A stretch of DNA of 64,000 nucleotides from Desulfovibrio sp. X2 (GTDB lineage Bacteria > Desulfobacterota > Desulfovibrionia > Desulfovibrionales > Desulfovibrionaceae), in assembly GCF_000422205.1 (NCBI RefSeq), contig NZ_ATHV01000022.1:1-64000 (forward strand), given 5' to 3'. Made by a program: the position numbers and the translations under genes. Within the stretch, counting starts at the first letter, position 1, and each line of letters starts with the position of its first letter. This document shows positions 55,900 to 64,000 of this stretch, piece after piece. Below the pieces are notes generated by a model. That model saw nothing but the letters and a program-made list of their open reading frames with translations. It searched no databases and was not told where the DNA came from.

Positions 55900-56007
55900 C
55901 GGGGACTGCCGACGGACCCGGCCGTCCTCCCATGGCGCATTGTCTTGCCGGCCCACTTCGGCTATATGTCGAAACTGCCGGATAAACCTTTACTCACGCC
56001 TGAGAAC

Positions 56008-56766
56008 ATGACCCGAAAGCACCTGCTCGTTTTCGTTCTGGTAGCCTTTGCCCTGCTCGGCTGCACCAAGGTCAAAAAGACCTACAAATGGGTCAAGAAC
56101 GGTATAGACCCCAACCCGCAGATCGAGCTCAAGCCCGGTGAGTTCTCCGATGCGAGCCAGGAGCTCCTGGCCAAGCTGTTCCTGCCCGTGGACGCCAAGC
56201 TCCAGGAGCTGATCCGCGTCGTCGAGTCGCAGGACGCCTATCCGGAGAAGGCCTGGTTCCAGATCGTCTTCACGCGCTACCCTTGGGTTTCCGGCGTGAT
56301 CGTCGTCGAGAGCACGGGTGAGATCATCGACCAGCAGCCTGGCTACAGCCTGAAGCCGATCGACCTCAAACCCCTGCTCGACGTCGGGGAGGCCTGGAAC
56401 GACGGCCGCATGCGCTCGCTCGTCCAGCCCACGGACCTCGGCCCCGAGATCTATCTGGCCAACGCCTACACCAAGAACCGCTCCTGGATCGGCCTCACGG
56501 TCGTCCATTTCGATTTCCGCAATCTCATGCAGTTCTGCCCTGCGCCGGACAAGCTCATCGTCCTCTCGCCGAAGGCCATCCTCTGGCCCGGCGGGGACGA
56601 GGACACGGCCAAGCAGCTGCTGGATTTCCCGTGGGCGAAGATGCTCGCGAGCGACGTGGAAGGGCAGGTCGAATTGAAAGACGCGCGGGCGACGTATACG
56701 TGGTTGGCCCGCTATGTGGGCGATGAGCCCATCGTCTATCTCGTCCGGGACGTGCCCCAGAGTTAG
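56008..56766 (+). CDS. Predicted lipoprotein of unknown function
   Basis: 252-residue protein with an N-terminal signal and lipobox (VLVAFALLGCTKV), lipidated Cys near residue 19, and the second residue after the Cys not Asp, so sorting is not predictable by the E. coli rule. The rest is alpha/beta without a motif I know (YPWVSGVIVVESTGEIID, GPEIYLANAYTKNRSWIG). The latter part has a mild look of a PAS/Cache sensor fold, which is only an impression. ATG 56008 is the start giving a correct signal peptide. Confidence 0.7.
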   Translation: MTRKHLLVFVLVAFALLGCTKVKKTYKWVKNGIDPNPQIELKPGEFSDASQELLAKLFLPVDAKLQELIRVVESQDAYPEKAWFQIVFTRYPWVSGVIVVESTGEIIDQQPGYSLKPIDLKPLLDVGEAWNDGRMRSLVQPTDLGPEIYLANAYTKNRSWIGLTVVHFDFRNLMQFCPAPDKLIVLSPKAILWPGGDEDTAKQLLDFPWAKMLASDVEGQVELKDARATYTWLARYVGDEPIVYLVRDVPQS

Positions 56767-56813
56767 GCCTTCATCACTGAATATGCGCTGCGATCCATCC
56801 TGAGGAGGACGCC

Positions 56814-57827
56814 ATGCCTGAAGTCAATGTTACCGAACACCTGCTGCTCAATCAGAAAAAATCGCCCATGGCGCGTGGTCAGTTCACGCACCTGCTCAAT
56901 CAGCTCATCCTCTCCTTTAAGATCATCTCGCGCGAGGTGACCAAGGCCGGCCTCGTCGACGTGCTCGGGTTCACCGGCGAGATCAACGTGCAGGGCGAGG
57001 AGGTCAAGAAGCTGGACGAGTACTCGAACAACGTGCTCATCCACCGCATGTCCCGCGCGGGCGTCATCTGCGCCATGTCCTCGGAGGAGAACGAGGGGAT
57101 CATTGAGATTCCGGCCGGTTTCCCCACGGGCGACTACGTGCTGATCTTCGACCCGCTGGACGGCTCCTCCAACATCGAGGCCAACATCAACATCGGGACG
57201 ATCTTCTCGGTCTACCGCCGCAAGACGCCCTCGGAGCAGCCCGCCACCCTGGAAGACCTCCTGCAGCAGGGCGTGAACCAGGTGGCCGCCGGCTACTGCC
57301 TGTACGGCTCCTCGACCATGATGGTCATGACCACGGGCAGCGGCGTGCACGGTTTCACCCTGGACCCGAGCGTGGGCGAGTTTCTGCTTTCGCACCCGGA
57401 CATCAAGATTCCGGAGCGCGGCTCCATCTACAGCATCAACGAGGGATACACGCGCTACTGGGATGCGGCCACGCGCGAGGTTGTGGACTACTTCAAGGAG
57501 ATCGACAACGAGCGCAAGAGCCCCTACAGCTCGCGCTACATCGGCTCCCTGGTGGCCGACTTCCACCGCACGCTGCTCTACGGCGGCGTCTTCCTCTACC
57601 CCGCGGACATGCGCGATCCCAAGAAGCCCAAGGGCAAGCTGCGCCTGATGTCCGAGGCCAATCCGCTTTCCTTCGTCGCCGAGCAGGCCTGGGGCCTGGC
57701 CACGGACGGCGTGCACCGCATACTGGACATCCAGCCCACCGCGCTGCACCAGCGGGTGCCGCTGATCATCGGCTCGCCCCTCGAGGTCGAGAAGGTGCGC
57801 GAGATCTATCGCAAGCACGGGTATTGA
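56814..57827 (+). CDS. fbp: Fructose-1,6-bisphosphatase, class I
   Basis: Gluconeogenic phosphatase, 337 residues. The metal and substrate motif [19 protein letters not shown] (near residues 114-132) and [21 protein letters not shown] are class I hallmarks, as is [21 protein letters not shown] near 240 (positions 57526-57588). ATG 56814 follows GAGGAGG. It complements the pyruvate carboxylase / PEP-synthase-like pair at 38-46 kb. The stop overlaps the tsaD start (TGATG). Confidence 0.97.
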   Translation: MPEVNVTEHLLLNQKKSPMARGQFTHLLNQLILSFKIISREVTKAGLVDVLGFTGEINVQGEEVKKLDEYSNNVLIHRMSRAGVICAMSSEENEGIIEIPAGFPTGDYVLIFDPLDGSSNIEANINIGTIFSVYRRKTPSEQPATLEDLLQQGVNQVAAGYCLYGSSTMMVMTTGSGVHGFTLDPSVGEFLLSHPDIKIPERGSIYSINEGYTRYWDAATREVVDYFKEIDNERKSPYSSRYIGSLVADFHRTLLYGGVFLYPADMRDPKKPKGKLRLMSEANPLSFVAEQAWGLATDGVHRILDIQPTALHQRVPLIIGSPLEVEKVREIYRKHGY

Positions 57828-58918
57828 TGCCGGTCCTGGGAATCGAGACTTCCTGCGACGAGACCGGACTGGCGCTCGTCGAACAGGGCAGGGTGCGTGC
57901 CGAACGCCTGGCTTCCCAGGCCGACATGCACTCCCTGTTCGGCGGCGTCGTGCCGGAGCTCGCCTCGCGCGAGCACATGCGCGTCATCGAGCCCCTGTAC
58001 GAGGCGCTCATGGCCGATGCGGGACTCCGCGCGTCCGACCTCTCGGGCATCGCCGTGGCGCGCGGTCCGGGGCTGCTCGGCAGCCTGCTCGTGGGGCTCG
58101 GCTTCGCCAAGGGACTGGCCCTCGCCCTGGACCTGCCGCTGGTCGGCGTCAACCATCTGCACGCCCACCTGCTCGCCGCCGGCATAGAGCGGCCCATCTC
58201 CTTTCCCGGCCTCGGTCTCCTCGTCTCGGGCGGGCACACGCACCTGTACCGCATGGAATCCCCCACCCGCTTCAGGCTGCTCGGCCGCACGCTGGACGAC
58301 GCGGCGGGCGAGGCCTTCGACAAGGCGGCCAAGGCGGCCAACCTGCCGTATCCAGGGGGGAAGTACGTGGACGAGCTCTCGCGGGACGCGAAGCCTGTGC
58401 CGGGGCTCTTCCCGAAGCCCTACGTCGATAACGACAACCTCGATTTCAGCTTCAGCGGGCTCAAGACGGCCTTCGCCCAGCTCATCGAGAAGCGCCCGCA
58501 TCTGCGGCTGCCGCGCCTTGCGGCCGGAGTGGCGGAGGAGGGCGGACTCGGCGTGCCCTCGGCGATACGCGACGAGCTCGGCGCGGTGCTGGCCTCGCTC
58601 TCGCACAGCATCGCCGAGACGCTGCGCATCAAGACCGAGCGGGCGCTGGACCGCATGCCCGACGCCTCCTGCCTGGTCATGGCCGGCGGAGTGGCTGCCA
58701 ACGGCATGCTGCGCAAGACCATGGCGGACATGGCCGAGCGCCGGGGCATCGACTTCCTGGTTCCGGGCAGGGAGCTGTGTACTGACAATGCCTCCATGAT
58801 CGCGTATGCTGGCGAACGGCTGTTTGCGGCCGGTCTCCGCCACGACCTGATGCTGGACGCTATCGCGCGCGGTCGTCCGGTTCCGGACGACTACCGCCGC
58901 GTACCCGAAAATCCTTGA
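57827..58918 (+). CDS. tsaD: tRNA threonylcarbamoyladenosine synthase subunit TsaD
   Basis: Transfers the threonylcarbamoyl group to A37 of ANN-decoding tRNAs. It starts LGIETSCDETGLALV; the metal-binding His pair is in GVNHLHAHLLAA, with LLVSGGHTHLY and MAGGVAANGMLR as ATP-binding elements. 363 residues, complete. Coupled to fbp by a one-base overlap. The partner genes tsaB, tsaC and tsaE are not in the window. Confidence 0.96.
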   Translation: MPVLGIETSCDETGLALVEQGRVRAERLASQADMHSLFGGVVPELASREHMRVIEPLYEALMADAGLRASDLSGIAVARGPGLLGSLLVGLGFAKGLALALDLPLVGVNHLHAHLLAAGIERPISFPGLGLLVSGGHTHLYRMESPTRFRLLGRTLDDAAGEAFDKAAKAANLPYPGGKYVDELSRDAKPVPGLFPKPYVDNDNLDFSFSGLKTAFAQLIEKRPHLRLPRLAAGVAEEGGLGVPSAIRDELGAVLASLSHSIAETLRIKTERALDRMPDASCLVMAGGVAANGMLRKTMADMAERRGIDFLVPGRELCTDNASMIAYAGERLFAAGLRHDLMLDAIARGRPVPDDYRRVPENP

Positions 58919-58950
58919 CGGACGCGGGCGGAACCGCGATTCTCGCCAGG

Positions 58951-58978
58951 TTGACAATGGGCATCCGGGGCTTATAGT
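58951..58978 (+). promoter_or_regulatory. Sigma70 promoter of trxA-trxB
   Basis: TTGACA (58951-58956) and TATAGT (58973-58978) with a 16-base spacer: the best sigma70 promoter seen in the window. The leader to trxA is about 90 bases. Confidence 0.8.
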
Positions 58979-59073
58979 TTACGACCATTGCGCTCCCGGC
59001 GCGCAGCCCGCCATGCGGCGCGGCGCGCGGTCGCCGGGGCGATCGCACCAGAAAGCAAAAAGGAGAGTAGAGC

Positions 59074-59394
59074 ATGGCTATTCAGGTGACCGACAGCAAC
59101 TTCGAGGCTGAAGTGCTGCAGTGCGACCTTCCCGTTCTGGTGGATTTCTGGGCACCCTGGTGCGGCCCGTGTCGTGCCCTTGGCCCCGTCATCGAGGAGC
59201 TGGCCGGCGAGTACACCGGTCAGGTCAAGATCGTGAAGATGAACGTGGACGAGAACCCGAACACCCCGAGCAAGTACGGCATCCGCGCCATTCCCACCCT
59301 GATCCTGTTCAAGGGCGGCGAGGTCCTGGACCAGGTCACCGGTGCCGTCTCCAAGTCCAGCATCAAGGAAATGATCAGCCAGAAAGCGCTGTAA
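59074..59394 (+). CDS. trxA: Thioredoxin
   Basis: 106-residue thioredoxin with the active site WCGPC (Cys30, Cys33) in VDFWAPWCGPCRALGPV, the buried Asp in LVDF, and the cis-Pro in RAIPTLILFKGG. Complete and standard. An additional Cys17 is present. GGAGAG precedes ATG 59074. Its reductase follows after three bases. Confidence 0.97.
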   Translation: MAIQVTDSNFEAEVLQCDLPVLVDFWAPWCGPCRALGPVIEELAGEYTGQVKIVKMNVDENPNTPSKYGIRAIPTLILFKGGEVLDQVTGAVSKSSIKEMISQKAL

Positions 59395-59397
59395 TCC

Positions 59398-60333
59398 ATG
59401 AAGACCTTCGACGCCGTGGTTATCGGGGGCGGTCCGGCCGGCATGACGGCCGCCCTCTATTTGCTGCGTTCCCACCTCAATGTCGCCCTGGTCGAGAAGC
59501 TCTCGACCGGCGGGCAGATGCTCATGACCGAGCGCATCGACAACTACCCCGGGTTCCCCGAAGGAATCGAGGCCTGGGAGCTTGCCGACCGCATGGCCGC
59601 TCAGGTCAAGAGCTGGGAACACGAGGAATCCGCCCGCTTCAATGACGAGGTCAAGGCCATCGAACCCGGCGAGGAACTGCACAAGGTGCTCGTGGGCGAC
59701 GAATGGATAGCGGGCAGGGTCGTGCTCATCTGTTCCGGAGCCCAGTACCGGCGCCTCGGGCTGCCCGGCGAGAAGGAACTGACCGGCCGCGGCGTGTCGT
59801 ACTGCGCCTTGTGCGACGGAAACTTCTTCAGGGACAAGGAAGTCGCCGTCATCGGCGGCGGCAATTCCGCCCTGGAGGAGGCGCTGTACCTTGCCCGTCT
59901 GGTCAAGAAGCTGCACCTCATCCATCGCCGCGACGACTTCCGGGCCACGAAGTGCTACCAGAACAAGTGCTTCGTGAACCCCAAGATGCAGATACTGCGC
60001 AGTTCGGTCGTGCTGCGCATCCTCGGCGAGACCGAGGTCACGGGAATAACCCTCCAGGACCTCAAGAACGGCGAGATCCGCGACATCCCCCTGGACGGCG
60101 TGTTCATCTTCGTCGGCTTCGAGCCGCAGGGGAGCGCCTTCTTCCCGGAGAGTCTGCAGAAGGACGGCCACGGCTTCCTCATCACCGACCAGGAAATGCG
60201 CACCAACATTCCCGGCATCTACGCCGCCGGCGACATCCGCTCCAAGACCTGCCGCCAGGTCGCGTCCGCCGTGGGCGACGGAGCAGTGGCTGCGCACAAT
60301 ATGATGTCCTATCTGGAACACCATGGTAAATAA
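59398..60333 (+). CDS. trxB: Thioredoxin reductase
   Basis: FAD- and NADPH-type flavoprotein, 311 residues. The FAD site is VIGGGPAGMTAALYLLRS, the redox pair is YCALCDGNFF (CALC, where CATC or CAVC is commoner), the second Rossmann motif is VAVIGGGNSALEEALYLA, and the C-terminal FAD motif is IPGIYAAGDIRSKTCRQV. The NADPH-binding residues HRRDDFRA match the HRR type. Paired with trxA. The end overlaps bamD by 11 bases. Confidence 0.95.
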   Translation: MKTFDAVVIGGGPAGMTAALYLLRSHLNVALVEKLSTGGQMLMTERIDNYPGFPEGIEAWELADRMAAQVKSWEHEESARFNDEVKAIEPGEELHKVLVGDEWIAGRVVLICSGAQYRRLGLPGEKELTGRGVSYCALCDGNFFRDKEVAVIGGGNSALEEALYLARLVKKLHLIHRRDDFRATKCYQNKCFVNPKMQILRSSVVLRILGETEVTGITLQDLKNGEIRDIPLDGVFIFVGFEPQGSAFFPESLQKDGHGFLITDQEMRTNIPGIYAAGDIRSKTCRQVASAVGDGAVAAHNMMSYLEHHGK

Positions 60334-61057
60334 GCATACTATCCGCGCCGCAGCGCTTCTCTGCCTGGTCCTTCTGCTTTCGGGCTGCGCCTTGATAGAC
60401 AGGTACTTCATGGAGGCGCCTGCGGATACGGCGCAGGAGCTGTACGAAAACGGCAACGAGGCCATGCAGAACAAGAAGTACGAGGATGCGGCCGACTACT
60501 TCCAGAAGCTCAAGGACCGCTATCCTTTCAGCCCCTATACCCTGCAGGCCGAGCTTTCCCTCGGCGACGCGTGGTTCCTGGCCGAAAAGTACGGAGAAGC
60601 CTCAGCCGCGTACAAGGAATACGAGTCGCTGCATCCGCGCAGCGAGCATATTCCCTACGTGCTCTTCCAGGTCGGGGTGAGCGACTACAAGCAGTTCGCC
60701 TCCATCGACAGGCCTCAGACGAACATCAACGAGGCCTTGGAATACTTCTACCGCCTCAAGGAAGAGCACCCGGACACCAAGTACGCCAAGGAATCCGACT
60801 ATTACATCGACAAGTGCCGCCGCTTCCTGGCGGACCACGAGCTGTACGTCGCGGATTTCTACTGGAAGAACGAACAGTATGGCCCGGCCTGGAACCGCTA
60901 CGAATTCGTCTCGCAGAACTTCAAGGATCTTCCGGACATCGTGCAGTACGCCCAGAAGATGTCCCAGCTCGCCTATTTCGAGTATCAGAAGAACCGCTCC
61001 GAAAACGAGCGGGCCAAGGAGCACGGGAGCTGGAAGCAGTGGTTCGACTGGCTGTGA
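60323..61057 (+). CDS. bamD: Outer membrane assembly lipoprotein BamD
   Basis: Essential lipoprotein of the beta-barrel assembly machine, 244 residues. Signal and lipobox are CLVLLLSGCALID (Cys near residue 22). TPR-like repeats follow: ELYENGNEAMQNKKYEDAADYFQ, FSPYTLQAELSLGDAWFLAEKY and EALEYFYRLKEEHPDTKYA (positions 60438-60506, 60531-60594 and 60732-60788). The ComL/YfiO pattern is clear. It overlaps trxB but is functionally unrelated to it. Confidence 0.93.
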   Translation: MVNKHTIRAAALLCLVLLLSGCALIDRYFMEAPADTAQELYENGNEAMQNKKYEDAADYFQKLKDRYPFSPYTLQAELSLGDAWFLAEKYGEASAAYKEYESLHPRSEHIPYVLFQVGVSDYKQFASIDRPQTNINEALEYFYRLKEEHPDTKYAKESDYYIDKCRRFLADHELYVADFYWKNEQYGPAWNRYEFVSQNFKDLPDIVQYAQKMSQLAYFEYQKNRSENERAKEHGSWKQWFDWL

Positions 61058-61077
61058 TCCTTCACACGATCTGACGA

Positions 61078-61110
61078 CGGCGGTTCCTTCCTGGGGGCCG
61101 CCGCTTTTTT
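61078..61110 (+). terminator. Terminator after bamD
   Basis: GGCGGTTCC pairs with GGGGCCGCC around a TTCCT loop (two G-U pairs), followed by six T. It ends only a few bases before the next start codon at 61115. Confidence 0.75.
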
Positions 61111-61114
61111 GCCC

Positions 61115-61966
61115 ATGAACTACGAGATACTCACTCCACTTGAGCGTTGCGCGCTCCCGGACGGGGTCTTCGCCGCCGCCTACGACGTGGTCGACGAGGC
61201 CGACAAGGCGGCGTTCAAACGCTGCATCGCCGCCCAGTACGCCCTTTTCCCCCCGGCGGAATCCGCCCGTTTCGAGGTCGTCGAGCGACGAGCGGGATTT
61301 GCGACCTTCAGGGCCGCCTGGCCCCTGGACTGGGTCTGCATCCTACTGCCCGCGACCCCGGTCTCTCCGCTCAAGCTCCTGGCCGCGTTGCTTCCGGCCC
61401 GCACGAGCGGGGCACGGGCGGTTGCCGTGGTCAGGCCCGAGCATGCGGTATGGGAAGACGGAGTCCTGGCGGCTCTGGAACTGGCGGGGCAGGAGGACGT
61501 CTTTGCGGCCTCTCCTGCTGTCTGGAAGCGGCAGTGTGCGACTCTCGGCAAGGCTGGCGGGGCGGGCCTGTCCATGCTTCTCGGGACCGGGAACGATGCA
61601 GGGGAGGGGCTCGAGCCGCCTTCCGGAGGCCGACTCTGGCTGGCCCCGGCCAGCCGATCCCTGGGGGTGTTCTGCGAGAACAAGGAAGCCTTCGACCTCG
61701 CGTCCTTGGCTCGCCTGCATCCCGATTCGACCATCACCGCCTTCGGCACTCCGAAAAGGACCAAGGGCGTCACATGCCGCGCGGGCTCCTGGGAGGATTT
61801 CGTGGGTCGGGACTTCGACGCCGCCTACGTGCCCGCCGAACTGCTGGAAGAGGCGCTCTCGCGCTTCTCCCTGGCCTTCGGCACGGGAGGGGAAGCCCAC
61901 TGGCTCTGGCCGGGCCTGACGGCCGCAACTTTCACGCACTCCCGCCTGGGACTGAAGGACGGGTAG
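61115..61966 (+). CDS. Hypothetical protein, possibly related to histidinol dehydrogenase
   Basis: 283-residue soluble protein without a firm family. The stretch [20 protein letters not shown], then [15 protein letters not shown], echoes the order of segments in histidinol dehydrogenase (VPAKVAGV..., AAxxAGVDE), but the NAD and zinc residues are not recognisable and the protein is much shorter (HisD about 430). That link is weak. ATG 61115 lies directly at the edge of the bamD terminator and has no clear Shine-Dalgarno. It is followed four bases later by the EF-G gene. Confidence 0.6.
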   Translation: MNYEILTPLERCALPDGVFAAAYDVVDEADKAAFKRCIAAQYALFPPAESARFEVVERRAGFATFRAAWPLDWVCILLPATPVSPLKLLAALLPARTSGARAVAVVRPEHAVWEDGVLAALELAGQEDVFAASPAVWKRQCATLGKAGGAGLSMLLGTGNDAGEGLEPPSGGRLWLAPASRSLGVFCENKEAFDLASLARLHPDSTITAFGTPKRTKGVTCRAGSWEDFVGRDFDAAYVPAELLEEALSRFSLAFGTGGEAHWLWPGLTAATFTHSRLGLKDG

Positions 61967-61970
61967 CACC

Positions 61971-64000
<2,030 letters not shown>

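Overview
The window is high-GC, gene-dense bacterial chromosome that looks like a sulfate reducer of the Desulfovibrionaceae (Desulfobacterota). The pointers are a periplasmic [NiFe] hydrogenase (HynBA type) with its protease and HypC, a methyl-accepting chemotaxis protein carrying a C-terminal hemerythrin domain, a pyruvate carboxylase / PEP-synthase-like pair beside birA, a mannose-type PTS remnant next to rpoN-hpf-ptsN-rapZ, and a pentapeptide-repeat class I adenylate cyclase. The species cannot be named from sequence reading alone. The window ends inside an elongation factor G gene.

Layout. 1-7.3 kb: tatA (minus), two lineage-type hypothetical genes, then a plus-strand run HAD phosphatase - YggT - DivIVA - DUF167 - DUF465 - ilvB - ilvN - ilvC closed by a terminator. 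7.3-9.2 kb: PAS histidine kinase and MarC (minus). 9.4-14.1 kb: branched-chain amino acid ABC transporter livJHMGF, ended by a two-way terminator shared with the hemerythrin chemoreceptor (minus). 15.9-17.9 kb: an AT-rich island on the 3' side of a tRNA-Ser(CGA) gene, carrying one gene predicted to encode a PIN-type nuclease fused to a PD-(D/E)XK-type nuclease; this is the most likely novel system here. 18.2-19.5 kb: tadA and purQ (minus). 19.6-24.7 kb: pyrG, kdsA, kdsC, lptC, lptA, lptB (CTP, KDO and LPS export). 24.9-30 kb: rpoN, hpf, ptsN, rapZ, PTS EIIA, EIIB and an EIIC whose frame is broken at a run of nine T. 30.1-35 kb: a hypothetical gene and a 1309-residue adenylate-cyclase-like protein.

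35.1-45.8 kb: MBL-fold hydrolase (minus), CheV, biotin ligase, pyruvate carboxylase and a PEP-synthase-like protein; the last three form an anaplerotic / gluconeogenic unit in which the ligase probably biotinylates its neighbour. 45.9-47.2 kb: M23 peptidase (minus). 47.5-51.5 kb: hydrogenase locus with internal hairpin and terminal palindrome. 51.5-64 kb: CBS protein (minus), then pcm, Mrp ATPase, pgsA, a small unknown, FtsB-like, TPR protein, lipoprotein, fbp, tsaD, trxA-trxB (with a near-consensus sigma70 promoter), bamD, an unknown protein and an EF-G paralogue.

Most of the window is ordinary core genome with tight translational coupling. Departures from that are the nuclease island, the EIIC frame break, the unusual domain fusions and several sharp inverted or tandem repeats in intergenic DNA. 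No insertion sequence, integrase, CRISPR array, rRNA or replication origin was seen. Functional calls rest on motifs and family knowledge; no database search was run.
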